From positions 1-14,292 of the forward strand of contig JBIKLI010000078.1 of NCBI GenBank assembly GCA_044359885.1: a DNA stretch of 14,292 nt. The letters are read 5' to 3'. Positions 1-7,911 of the stretch are shown here, one piece after another (the first letter of the stretch is position 1; each line of letters opens with the position of its first letter). The stretch is from CAIOSQ01 sp044359885 (lineage in GTDB: Bacteria > Pseudomonadota > Alphaproteobacteria > CACIAM-22H2). The translations under genes were made by a program, and so were the position numbers. The notes beneath the pieces were generated by a model that did not search any database, was not told where the DNA came from, and worked only from the letters and a program-made list of their open reading frames with translations.

Positions 1-80
1 AGTCCATCAAGACCACCAGGAAGATCGCCGGCTGGAACCCCGAAGTCCTCGCCAACATCCTCATGCCCAAGAGCCGTTAA
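1..80 (+). CDS. C-terminal end of an unidentified protein (5' truncated)
   Basis: Reading from base 3, 25 sense codons run into a TAA stop at 78-80, ending in ...LANILMPKSR. Codon use is G/C-ending like the neighbouring genes, and the frame closes 117 bases before the next gene on the same strand, so this is plausibly the tail of a real gene that begins outside the window. The fragment is too short for family assignment and shows no diagnostic motif. It could be the gene preceding the amidohydrolase in the same transcript, or an unrelated gene. Confidence 0.5.
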   Translation, partial: SIKTTRKIAGWNPEVLANILMPKSR

Positions 81-197
81 CCTGGACTCGGAGCCCTGGA
101 CGATGGCCGCGGCGATTGACACCCGGATGGTCGTCCACCGAAGCTGATCCCAGGCAACGCCGGGCCGGATGACGGTACGGCCAGCGCGGGGAACAGA

Positions 198-1712
198 TTG
201 AAGACGCTCATCGCCGGCGCGCGGATCCTGACGATGGACCGGCAGGACCGCGAACATGAGTGCGCGGACATCCTGGTCGAAGGACAGATCGTCGCGACCA
301 TCGGTCCCGGGCTGCGCGACACGCCGGCCGCCGCCGGCGCATCGGTCGTCGAGGCGCACGGCATGCTGGCGCTGCCCGGGCTGATCAACGCCCATCTGCA
401 TTCCCCGGCCAGTCTGCAGCGCGGCAGCCTCGACGGCCTGCCGCTCGAACTGTTCATGCTCTACGAGGTGCCGCCGCTGGCGCGCGATCCGCTCGCCGGA
501 CGGGTCGCCTATGTGCGAACCGCGCTCGGCGCGATGGAGATGCTGAAGCTCGGCATCACCAGCGTCCTCGACGATGCCTTCTACGTGCCGGCGCCGAATG
601 CCGAGGCGATCGACGGGGTCATGCAGGCCTATGCCGACAGCGGCATGCGCGCCACCGCGACGCTCGACCAGCCGAACGTGCCCGAGACCGACAAATATCC
701 GTTCCTCGCCCAGATCCTGCCGCCGGCGCTGCGCCGGCGCCTGGACGAAGCGCCGTGCCCCACGGCCGAGGAACTGCTGGCGCATTACGGACATCTGATC
801 GGGCGCTGGCACGGCGCCGCAGACGGACGGCTCGGCGCGGGCGTGTCCTGCTCTGCGCCGCAGCGCGTCACGCCCGCCTATTTCGCGGCGCTCGGCGAAC
901 TCAGCCGTTCACGCGATCTGCCCTTCGTGGTCCACGTCCTGGAGACGCGGCTGCAGCGCGTCCTGGGGGCGGAGAAATATGGCCGGTCGCTGGTCCGCGT
1001 GATCCGCGACCTCGGCCTGCTCGACGCCCGCATGCAGATCGTGCACGGGATCTGGATCGACGAGGCCGACATCGACATGCTCGCCGAGGCCGGCGCCACC
1101 GTGGCGCATAATCCGGTCTGCAACCTGCGCCTGGGAAGCGGCATCATGCCGTTCCGCCGGCTGCGCGAGCGCGGCGTGCATGTCTGCATCGGCACCGACG
1201 AAGCGATCGCCGACGACAGCTGCAACCTGTGGAACGCGGCCAAGACCGCTGGCCTGATCCACACGCTGACCGACCCTGATTACCGCCGGTGGCCGACGGC
1301 GCCGGAGATCCTGTCCTGCGTCTTCCATGGCGGGGCGCGCGCGATGCGCCGCGAGGACGCGACCGGACGGCTCGCACCGGGCTTCCAGGCCGACATCGTC
1401 CTCGTCGATCTCGACACCCTCGCCTTCACCCCGCTCAACGATCTTCGCCGCCAGCTGGTCTATTGCGAGAACGGCTCCTCGGTGCGCCTGACCATGGTGG
1501 CCGGACAGGTCGTGTTCCGCGACGGGCGCCTGCTGACGCTCGACGAGGACGACATCAAGCGCGAGGCGCGCGAGCTTGCGGCCCAGCTGGCTCGCGAATC
1601 AGGCGCCGCGGCGGCGGCGGCGGCCGAACTGATGCCCCATTACCGTGAGATGTATCTGCGGGCCATGTCGGCCCCGATCGGCATGGAGCGCCGCGCGCCC
1701 CCGGCCGGCTAG
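198..1712 (+). CDS. Amidohydrolase of the ATZ/TRZ (chlorohydrolase/aminohydrolase) subgroup
   Basis: A 504-residue cytoplasmic metal-dependent hydrolase. The N-terminal beta-sandwich strand (MKTLIAGARILTMD) precedes a TIM barrel with a complete metal and catalytic set: H66-x-H68 after LPGLINA, H246 with E249 in an HxxE motif, H283 in IVHG, HNP at 304-306 and D334 in GTDE. This is the pattern of S-adenosylhomocysteine/guanine deaminases and of AtzA/TrzN-like enzymes, which remove amino, chloro or alkyl groups from N-heterocycles. The exact substrate cannot be read. TTG is the chosen start because it gives the expected N-terminus and has GGGGAA at 188-193 just upstream. A run of seven alanines lies near the C-terminus. 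The deacetylase-family gene follows after 27 bases, and a Dpp-type importer follows that, so it probably acts on an imported compound. Confidence 0.88.
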   Translation: MKTLIAGARILTMDRQDREHECADILVEGQIVATIGPGLRDTPAAAGASVVEAHGMLALPGLINAHLHSPASLQRGSLDGLPLELFMLYEVPPLARDPLAGRVAYVRTALGAMEMLKLGITSVLDDAFYVPAPNAEAIDGVMQAYADSGMRATATLDQPNVPETDKYPFLAQILPPALRRRLDEAPCPTAEELLAHYGHLIGRWHGAADGRLGAGVSCSAPQRVTPAYFAALGELSRSRDLPFVVHVLETRLQRVLGAEKYGRSLVRVIRDLGLLDARMQIVHGIWIDEADIDMLAEAGATVAHNPVCNLRLGSGIMPFRRLRERGVHVCIGTDEAIADDSCNLWNAAKTAGLIHTLTDPDYRRWPTAPEILSCVFHGGARAMRREDATGRLAPGFQADIVLVDLDTLAFTPLNDLRRQLVYCENGSSVRLTMVAGQVVFRDGRLLTLDEDDIKREARELAAQLARESGAAAAAAAELMPHYREMYLRAMSAPIGMERRAPPAG

Positions 1713-1739
1713 CCGCCCCGTCCCAACCCGGAGATCGTC

Positions 1740-2621
1740 ATGCTCGCCTCGCACGGCCGCTGGAACTACGCCCCGATATCGGCACCCGCCCCGCGCGCCG
1801 CGTGGCCGAATGGCCGCGGTCTCGCCGTCTACGTGGCGCTGGGCGTCGAGGAATACGTCTTCGGCGCGGGCATGACCGAGAACATCCTGGCGGGCGTGCC
1901 GCAGCCCGATCTGGTGAACACGTCCTGGCGCGATTACGGCAACCGGGTGGGCGCATTCCGCATCCTGGAGGTCTGCCGCGGGCTCGGGGTCCCGCTCTCG
2001 GTGCTGCTCAACACCGAGGTCTACGATCACGCGCCGGACCTGGTCGCCGCGTTCCGCACGGCCGGCAGCGCGATGATCGCGCATGGCCGCACCAACTCCG
2101 ACAGCCTCGCGGGCATGTCGCCGGCCGCCGAGCGCGCCTATCTCGTCGATGTCCGGCGCCGCATGATCGAGGCCGGCGACCGGTGCGTCGGCTGGTCCAG
2201 CCCCTGGCTGGTGCATACCCATGCCACGATCGACCTGCTGCAGGAGACGGGCTACGGCTACGTGCTGGATTTCGGGCTCGACGACCGGCCGGTCTGGTTG
2301 AACGCCGCCGCCGGCCCGTTCCTGCACATTCCCTACGGCATCGAGATCAACGACAGCTCGACCGTCGTCGGCCGCCAGGCGAGCGCGCGAGACTTCGCCG
2401 ACATGATCGTCGACCAGTTCGACGCGCTCGCCGCCGCGGCCCGCGACCGGCCGCTGGTCATGAGCATCGTCGTGCACGCCTTCATCTCGGGCCAACCCTT
2501 CCGCCTCCAGCCCCTCGCCCGCGCCCTCGCCCATGTCGCGAAGACGGCCGCAGGGGTCTGGCTGACGACCCCCGACGCCATCCACGACGCGATCGCGAGC
2601 GACCGGCAGCTCGCGGTCTGA
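1740..2621 (+). CDS. Polysaccharide-deacetylase-family hydrolase, PuuE/allantoinase-like
   Basis: A 293-residue protein without signal peptide or membrane segment. It follows the pattern of the NodB-fold branch that includes PuuE allantoinase and related cyclic-amide hydrolases, not secreted chitin deacetylases. Visible landmarks are NGRGLAVYVALGVEEY at the first strand (E37-E38 where classical deacetylases have Asp-Asp), AHGRTNS at 114-120, GWSSPW at 151-156, DFGLDDRP at 177-184, PYGIEIND at 198-205 and H246 with GQPFR at 251-255. Family members open ureide or imide rings or act on related C-N bonds; the substrate here is unknown. The ATG has GGAG about 7 bases upstream. Its place between an ATZ/TRZ hydrolase and an ABC importer suggests the two hydrolases act in sequence on the imported molecule. 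A polysaccharide role is unlikely because nothing exports it. Confidence 0.8.
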   Translation: MLASHGRWNYAPISAPAPRAAWPNGRGLAVYVALGVEEYVFGAGMTENILAGVPQPDLVNTSWRDYGNRVGAFRILEVCRGLGVPLSVLLNTEVYDHAPDLVAAFRTAGSAMIAHGRTNSDSLAGMSPAAERAYLVDVRRRMIEAGDRCVGWSSPWLVHTHATIDLLQETGYGYVLDFGLDDRPVWLNAAAGPFLHIPYGIEINDSSTVVGRQASARDFADMIVDQFDALAAAARDRPLVMSIVVHAFISGQPFRLQPLARALAHVAKTAAGVWLTTPDAIHDAIASDRQLAV

Positions 2622-2731
2622 CGAGGGACGGCGAGAACCGGGGCGTACCGCCGGACGGAACGCCCAGGGCTGCCGCCTTGAAGCGGGCGCGAACGCCGCG
2701 CTAGCGTTTGCGCCCAATCAGGGAGGGATCC
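2622..2731 (+). other. Intergenic leader ahead of the ABC transporter genes
   Basis: These 110 bases are the longest gap inside the operon. They contain a 6-bp perfect inverted repeat (GGGCGT at 2641-2646 with ACGCCC at 2660-2665), which could form a small stem-loop between the hydrolase and transporter parts but lacks a T-tract. TTGAAG at 2678-2683 followed after 18 bases by TAGCGT is at best a poor sigma70-like promoter. I see no convincing riboswitch. The hairpin could adjust transporter versus enzyme mRNA levels, which is inference only. Confidence 0.3.
2721..2727 (+). promoter_or_regulatory. Ribosome binding site that sets the binding-protein start
   Basis: GGGAGGG lies 4 bases before ATG 2732 and is a near-perfect anti-Shine-Dalgarno match. 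It decides for ATG 2732 over the in-frame TTG at 2708, which would add eight residues and has no ribosome binding site. Confidence 0.75.
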
Positions 2732-4324
2732 ATGCCGAAGATCGACGATATCGACGCCGTCGGGCCGCTCGCGACACCCGGCTTCGCCCGCCGTCACATG
2801 CTGCGCCTCGCGCTCGCGACCGGCGCCTTCGCCATCGCCCCGGACGCCTTCGGCCAGACCGGGGCGGGCGCGCCCCGTCGTGGCGGCCGCCTGACGATCG
2901 GCGCCGACGCCGACCCGATCGGGCTCGATCCGGTCACGCTCACCGCGTTCTCGTCCTACGACTTCACCGCGCAGCTCTACAGCGGATTGCTGCGCTGGAA
3001 CGCCGACATGAAGGTGGAGCCGGACCTTGCGACCGGCTTCGAGCAGCCCGATGCGACCACCTACGTCTTCAAGCTGCGCAGCGGCGTGAAATTCCACAAC
3101 GGCCAGGATCTCGAGGCCGCCGACGTCAAGCACACCTTCGACCGCATCCTCGATCCGGCGTCGGCAAGCCCCAGCGCCACCAACTTCGCGTCCATCAAGT
3201 CGGTCACGGTGGTCGACAGGCTGACCGTGCGCTTCGAACTGCACGCACCGAGCGCGACGTTCCTCAGCTATCTCGCCACCAATCCCAACGGCGTCATCGT
3301 TCCGCGCGGGGTCAGCGACCTCAACACGAGGCCGGTCGGCACCGGACCCTTCATGTTCGAGTCCTACCAGCCGAACCAGCAATTCGTGCTCCGGGCGAAC
3401 CCGAACTACTACGAGGCCGGGCAGCCCTATCTCGACAGCGTCGTGTTCCGCTTCTTCAAGGATCAGGCGTCGCTGACCTCGGCGCTGCGATCCAAGGCGA
3501 TCGACATGACCTGGTTCAAGGACCCGCGGGTATCCGCCCAGATCGTGCGCACCGCGCCCGATCTCGTCTCCGCGCCGGGCAAGACGACGCGGACCTTCCC
3601 GGTGTGGATGAACCTCAAGGCCCCGCCGCTCAACGACGTCCGCGTTCGCCGCGCCCTCAGCCTCGCGACCGACCGCGCAGCCTGCCTGCAGACCGTCCTG
3701 GGCGGCTCCGGAAAGGTCGCCGCGATGGTGCCGGAGAGCCATATCGGCGGCTATGACGGCGTCTCCGAGATGCCCTTCTACAAGCACGACGTCGCGGGCG
3801 CGCGCCGGCTCCTGGCCGAGGCCGGACATCCCAACGGCATCGATCTCGGCGACTATTTCTGCGTCGCCGCAAATCCGCTGGACGTGAGCTGCGCACAGAT
3901 CCTGCAGCAGCAATGGGCCGCGGCCGGCATCAAGGTCGCGATCAAGCCGATGGAGACCGCGCCGCTCATCGGGATGTGGCTCAAGGGCGAGTTCCCCACC
4001 CTGCTTTCGGTGGCGCTCAGCTGGAGCCCGGATCCCGACGCGATCGTCTCGCGCATCACCTCGACGCACGCCCAGGGCCGGGCCGCCGGCATGAACGACG
4101 CGAAGCTCGACGCCATGGTCGTCGAGGCGCGCTCGATCCTCGACAACGCCAAGCGCGCCCAGGCCTACATGGCGATCCAGCGGCATGTCGCCGAGAACGC
4201 GTATGTGCTCGACATCTACCAGTATCCGCTGCGCTGGGAGGCGTGGTGGAACTACGTCAAGGGCTACGTCCCGCTGGCGGCCAACATCCGGACATTCGTG
4301 CGCACGACCTGGATGGATCGATAG
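2732..4324 (+). CDS. ABC transporter substrate-binding protein, peptide/nickel family (SBP_bac_5, DppA-like)
   Basis: A 530-residue periplasmic solute-binding protein. The N-terminus has ARRHMLRLALATGAFAIAP, a twin-arginine-like signal (R20-R21) followed by a hydrophobic stretch, with cleavage probably near residue 40; Tat export is likely but Sec cannot be excluded. The mature part has the family layout: GGRLTIGADADPIGLDP, LYSGLLRWNADMKVEPDLA, YVFKLRSGVKFHNGQDLEAADVKHTFDRI, GTGPFMFESY and a C-terminal lobe ending near DIYQYPLRW. Length is normal for cluster C binding proteins, which take peptides, opines, glutathione, nickel chelates or other amides. The permease gene follows 33 bases later. 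The neighbouring hydrolases make a small cyclic amide or N-heterocycle a plausible ligand, but the binding residues cannot be assigned from sequence alone. Confidence 0.93.
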   Translation: MPKIDDIDAVGPLATPGFARRHMLRLALATGAFAIAPDAFGQTGAGAPRRGGRLTIGADADPIGLDPVTLTAFSSYDFTAQLYSGLLRWNADMKVEPDLATGFEQPDATTYVFKLRSGVKFHNGQDLEAADVKHTFDRILDPASASPSATNFASIKSVTVVDRLTVRFELHAPSATFLSYLATNPNGVIVPRGVSDLNTRPVGTGPFMFESYQPNQQFVLRANPNYYEAGQPYLDSVVFRFFKDQASLTSALRSKAIDMTWFKDPRVSAQIVRTAPDLVSAPGKTTRTFPVWMNLKAPPLNDVRVRRALSLATDRAACLQTVLGGSGKVAAMVPESHIGGYDGVSEMPFYKHDVAGARRLLAEAGHPNGIDLGDYFCVAANPLDVSCAQILQQQWAAAGIKVAIKPMETAPLIGMWLKGEFPTLLSVALSWSPDPDAIVSRITSTHAQGRAAGMNDAKLDAMVVEARSILDNAKRAQAYMAIQRHVAENAYVLDIYQYPLRWEAWWNYVKGYVPLAANIRTFVRTTWMDR

Positions 4325-4357
4325 GACGACGATGCCGCCCGTCCGGCGGAGCGTGCC

Positions 4358-5302
4358 ATGATCCGCATGGTCGCGCTCCGCCTGCTGCTCGCGGTGCCCA
4401 TCCTGCTCGGCGTCTCGATGGTCGCCTTCGCGCTGATGCGCGCCTTGCCGGGGGATTTCGCCCAGGCCTCGGCGGGCACGACGACGATCTCGGCAGAGGC
4501 GCTCGAGCAGATCCGCCGCAATCTCGGCCTCGACCGGCCGCTGTGGCAGCAATACCTGTCCTGGCTGGGCCGGGCGCTGCAGGGCGATCTTGGCGTTTCC
4601 TTCGCGACCAAGCGGCCCGTGCTCGGCGACCTGATCCCGCGCTTCCTGGTCACCGCGGAACTGACGCTGATCGCGGGCGCGATGGCGCTGGCGATCGGAT
4701 CGGCGACCGGGCTCGCCTCGGCGCGGCTGCGCGGTCGCGTCGACTGGATCGTGCGCGGCTGGAACAGCCTGCTGCTCGCGGTTCCGAACTTCGTGGTCGC
4801 GACGCTCATCGTGCTGCTGGCGGGCCTCTACTTCCCTACCATCGGCATCTTCAATTACGTGCCCTTCTCCCAGGATCCGCTCGGCAATTTCGCCAGCATG
4901 CTGCTGCCGGGACTGTCGCTGGCGCTCACCGTCTCGGTCACGATCTCCGAGAACACGCGCGCCGCCGTGCTGGAGGTGTCGAGCCAGGACTACGTCATGG
5001 TGGCGCGCGCCAAGGGACTGAAATCGCATGCCGTGCTGCGCGACTATCTGGTGCGCAACGCGCTGACGCCCGTGATCACCGTCACAGGGCTGCAGCTCGC
5101 GGCCCTGCTCGGCGGCTCGATCCTGATCGAGACGATCTTCACGATCCCGGGCATGGGCCAGTACCTGTTCGAATCCGTCACCACGCGCGATTATCCGGCC
5201 ATCCAGGGCATCGTGCTGGTCGCCGCCAGCGTGGTCCTGCTGATGAACGTCGCCGTGGACGTCGCCTACGCCCGGGTCGATGCGCGGGTGTCCTATGACT
5301 GA
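4358..5302 (+). CDS. ABC transporter permease, DppB/OppB-like
   Basis: A 314-residue inner-membrane permease. It begins with the typical first helix of DppB-type subunits (LRLLLAVPILLGVSMVAFALMRALPGD), followed by a periplasmic loop with LGLDRPLWQQYLSWLGRALQGDLG and about five further helices. The cytoplasmic coupling (EAA) loop reads DYVMVARAKGL about residues 209-219, followed by the conserved GGSILIETIFTIPGMGQ and the C-terminal ARVDARV. Family knowledge: it forms the heterodimeric channel with the DppC-like subunit encoded next. The ATG at 4358 gives a complete first helix. The stop TGA at 5300-5302 overlaps the start of the next gene, indicating translational coupling. Confidence 0.94.
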   Translation: MIRMVALRLLLAVPILLGVSMVAFALMRALPGDFAQASAGTTTISAEALEQIRRNLGLDRPLWQQYLSWLGRALQGDLGVSFATKRPVLGDLIPRFLVTAELTLIAGAMALAIGSATGLASARLRGRVDWIVRGWNSLLLAVPNFVVATLIVLLAGLYFPTIGIFNYVPFSQDPLGNFASMLLPGLSLALTVSVTISENTRAAVLEVSSQDYVMVARAKGLKSHAVLRDYLVRNALTPVITVTGLQLAALLGGSILIETIFTIPGMGQYLFESVTTRDYPAIQGIVLVAASVVLLMNVAVDVAYARVDARVSYD

Positions 5303-6125
5303 AATGTCCGCGCGCCCCGCTCGCCGCGGCGTCGTCATGGTGGCGATCGGCGCCGTCATGCTGGCGGTGCTTCTGGCGATCGTGATCGCCGGCCCTGCCA
5401 TCGCCCCGTATTCCCCGGCGCGGACGTCGGCGGATTCGCTCGCCGGCCCCAGCGCGACGCACTGGCTGGGCACCGACTCCATCGGCCGCGACCTGCTCAG
5501 CCGTCTCATCGTCGGTGGCCGCGGCACGCTGCTGATCACCTTCGTCGCGGTCGGGCTCGCGCTGGCCGCGGGCCTCGTGCTCGGCCTGCTGTCGGGATAT
5601 GTCGGCGGCAAGGTCGACCTGGTCGTGATGCGCGCGCTCGACGTGGTCTTCGCCTTTCCCGTGTTCCTGCTGGCGATCGCGGTGGTCGCGGCGCTCGGGC
5701 CGACGGTCCGCAACCTGATCATCACCATCGCCATCGTCTACACGCCCAGCATGGCGCGGGTGGTGCGCGCGCCTGTGCTCAGCGTCAAGCGATGGGACCA
5801 TGTCGAGGCCGCGCGCAGCGTCGGGGTGGGCGAATTCCGGATCGCGCTGGTGCATGTCCTGCCGCTCGCCATCTCGCCGATCCTTGTCCAGACCAGCCTG
5901 ACGCTGGCCAACACGATCTTCACCGTGACCGCCCTGTCGTTCCTTGGCCTCGGCCCACCGCCGCCCGATCCCAACTGGGGCAGCATGCTCGCCGAGGCGC
6001 GGCAGTTCATGGAGCTGGCGCCGCTGACGGTGATCGGACCGGCCGCCGCCATCGTCTTCGCCTCGCTCACCTTCATCGTCCTCGCCAACGGGTTGCGCGA
6101 GATGCTCGACGTGGGCAGCCGATGA
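5295..6125 (+). CDS. ABC transporter permease, DppC/OppC-like
   Basis: A 276-residue inner-membrane permease pairing with the DppB-like subunit. After a short cytoplasmic tail come a first helix (near residues 16-38), the OppC N-terminal signature APYSP, HWLGTDSIGRDLLSRLIVGGR, several helices, the EAA coupling loop HVEAARSVGVGEFRI, and the hallmark FLGLGPPPPDPNWGSML before the last helix. ATG 5295 is chosen: it overlaps the upstream stop by eight bases (5295-5302), and the ATG at 5280 would add five residues inside the preceding gene. ATG 5304 is an alternative. The stop overlaps the next start as ATGA (6122-6125), so permease and ATPase are translationally coupled. Confidence 0.93.
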   Translation: MTEMSARPARRGVVMVAIGAVMLAVLLAIVIAGPAIAPYSPARTSADSLAGPSATHWLGTDSIGRDLLSRLIVGGRGTLLITFVAVGLALAAGLVLGLLSGYVGGKVDLVVMRALDVVFAFPVFLLAIAVVAALGPTVRNLIITIAIVYTPSMARVVRAPVLSVKRWDHVEAARSVGVGEFRIALVHVLPLAISPILVQTSLTLANTIFTVTALSFLGLGPPPPDPNWGSMLAEARQFMELAPLTVIGPAAAIVFASLTFIVLANGLREMLDVGSR

Positions 6126-6934
6126 CGCCGCCGCTGCTCGAGGTCCGCAGCCTGACCGCCCGCTTCGCCCGCGACGGGCGCGCCGCGCCGGTGGTCAAGG
6201 AAATCTCCTTCGACATCGCGCCGGGCGAGGCGGTCGGCTTCGTCGGCGAGTCCGGCTGCGGCAAGTCGGTCACCGCGCGCGCGATCATGCGCCTCGCCCC
6301 CGAGGGCTCGACCGTCTCCTGGGGCGGCGAGATCCGCTTCCGCGGCGAGGATCTGCTGGGACTTCCCGAACGTCGGATGCAGGACATCCGCGGCCGCCGC
6401 ATCGCGATGGTGTTCCAGGACCCGATGGCCTCGCTCAACCCGGTGATGAGCGTCGGCGCCCAGATCGACGACATGCTGCGCCGGCATATGGGCCTGTCCG
6501 GGGCGGCCGCGCGGCGGCGGACCGTCGAACTCCTGGGCCTTGTCGGGATCCGCGATCCCGCCGCGCGCGCCGACGACTTTCCCCACCAGTTCTCCGGCGG
6601 GATGCGCCAGCGGGTCCTGATCGCGATCGCCGTCTCGTGCGAGCCCGATCTGCTGATCGCGGACGAGCCGACCACCGCGCTGGACGTGACGGTGCAGGCC
6701 CAGATCCTGCGGCTGATCATGCGGCTGCGCCGGGAGCTCGGCATGGCGCTGCTGCTGATCACCCATGATTTCGGGGTCATCGCCGGGATGGTCGAGCGGG
6801 TCAACGTCATGCACGACGGCGTCATCGTCGAGTCCGGGGCGATCGATCCGCTCTTCGCAGCGCCCGCCCATCCCTATACCCGCGCGCTGCTCGCCGCCGT
6901 GCCGCGCCTCGACGACGCGCGGCGGCCCGCATGA
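6122..6934 (+). CDS. ABC transporter ATPase, DppD/OppD-like, with a short C-terminus
   Basis: A 270-residue ATP-binding subunit that powers import through the two permeases. Walker A GESGCGKS is at 42-49, the Q-loop glutamine at 99 (VFQDPMASLNP), the ABC signature SGGMRQ at 158-163, Walker B with catalytic E182 in LLIADEP, and the switch histidine at 215 (ITHDF). Usual DppD/OppD proteins have about 320-330 residues. This one stops soon after AHPYTRALLAAVP and lacks nearly the whole oligopeptide C-terminal extension with its cysteine motif. The shortening is genuine in this sequence because the in-frame TGA at 6932-6934 is shared with the next start as ATGA. ATG 6122 begins exactly where the family begins; the open frame further upstream is inside the permease gene and is not coding. 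Confidence 0.93.
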   Translation: MTPPLLEVRSLTARFARDGRAAPVVKEISFDIAPGEAVGFVGESGCGKSVTARAIMRLAPEGSTVSWGGEIRFRGEDLLGLPERRMQDIRGRRIAMVFQDPMASLNPVMSVGAQIDDMLRRHMGLSGAAARRRTVELLGLVGIRDPAARADDFPHQFSGGMRQRVLIAIAVSCEPDLLIADEPTTALDVTVQAQILRLIMRLRRELGMALLLITHDFGVIAGMVERVNVMHDGVIVESGAIDPLFAAPAHPYTRALLAAVPRLDDARRPA

Positions 6935-7911
6935 CCGGGGCCGCGCCGCTCCTCGAGGTCCGCGATCTCGGCGTCGTCTTCCCGGCGCGTCGCGGGCGGC
7001 CGCCGCTGCGCGCCGTCGACCGCGTCTCCTTCGACATCGCGCCCGGCGAGACGCTGGGACTGGTCGGCGAATCTGGCTCCGGCAAGACCACAACCGGCCG
7101 CGCGGTGCTGCAGCTGCAGCCGGCCAGCGCCGGGACCGTGCGCCTGCTCGGACGGCAGCTGACCGGGATGCCGGCAGCCGGGATCCGCGCCATGCGACGC
7201 CACATGCAGTTCGTCCTGCAGAATCCGTATTCCAGCCTGCATCCGCGCATGACCGTGGCGCAGATCCTGGCCGAGCCGCTACGCATCCACCGCACCGTCT
7301 CGCCGGCGACGATCCCGGCGCGCGTCGCGGAGCTGATGAACCTGGTCGGGCTGGAGCCGGCGATGGTGCGCCGCTATCCGCATGAATTCTCCGGCGGCCA
7401 GCGCCAGCGCATCGTCATCGCCCGCGCGCTCGCCGTGAACCCCGATTTCGTGGTCTGCGACGAGCCCGTCTCGGCCCTCGACGTGCGTACGCAAGCCCAG
7501 ATCGTCGACCTGCTTCACGACCTGCAGGCCAAGCTGAAGCTGTCCTATCTCTTCATCGCCCACGATCTCGCCATCGTCCGCGCCGTCGCCCACCGGGTCG
7601 CGGTGATGTATGGCGGACGAATCGTCGAGCTGGGCTCGGCGGCGCAGGTCTACGGCAACCCGGCGCATCCCTATACCCGCAACCTGCTCGACGCGGTGCC
7701 CGTCCCCGATCCGGCGCGCCAGCGGGCCCGGCTGGCCGAAGCCGCGCGCGACCCCGATTTCCGCAGCCGGGACGGCGAGACGGGGCCTTGCGTCTTCGGT
7801 GCCGATCACGCGACCGACGGCAGCGCCGAGTGGCACGAGATCGCGCCGGGCCACGGCGTGTCCTGCCGCTTCTGGCCTCGCGACGCGGCGCCGCCGCGCA
7901 GTGCCGGTTAG
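6931..7911 (+). CDS. ABC transporter ATPase, DppF/OppF-like
   Basis: A 326-residue ATP-binding subunit, partner of the DppD-like protein. Walker A GESGSGKT is at 46-53, Q97 in FVLQNPYSSLHP, signature SGGQRQ at 154-159, Walker B ending in E178 of VVCDEP, and H211 of IAHDL. The oligopeptide C-terminal domain begins at AHPYTRNLLDAVP (245-257) and runs to the end. In typical members this region holds four cysteines in a GC...RCP...C...C pattern. Here only C287 and C312 remain; the second and third positions read ADHA and SAEW. It ends the operon: its TAG overlaps the stop of the convergent gene in a shared TTAG, leaving no room for a separate terminator. Confidence 0.94.
   Translation: MTGAAPLLEVRDLGVVFPARRGRPPLRAVDRVSFDIAPGETLGLVGESGSGKTTTGRAVLQLQPASAGTVRLLGRQLTGMPAAGIRAMRRHMQFVLQNPYSSLHPRMTVAQILAEPLRIHRTVSPATIPARVAELMNLVGLEPAMVRRYPHEFSGGQRQRIVIARALAVNPDFVVCDEPVSALDVRTQAQIVDLLHDLQAKLKLSYLFIAHDLAIVRAVAHRVAVMYGGRIVELGSAAQVYGNPAHPYTRNLLDAVPVPDPARQRARLAEAARDPDFRSRDGETGPCVFGADHATDGSAEWHEIAPGHGVSCRFWPRDAAPPRSAG

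Noticed and set aside
260..1111. A plus-strand frame of 283 codons inside the amidohydrolase gene
   Set aside because: It is the +1/+2 shadow of the real gene, with the typical Arg-rich composition.
2333..5734. A minus-strand open frame of 1133 codons opposite the binding-protein and permease genes
   Set aside because: It is antisense to three clear family-matching genes and its translation is dominated by Arg, Asp, Gly, His and Ala with no domain, as expected of stop-poor GC-rich DNA.
5792..6121. Upstream in-frame extension of the DppD-like ATPase by 110 codons
   Set aside because: It overlaps the DppC-like permease in another frame and is Arg-rich; the ATPase starts at the ATGA overlap at 6122.
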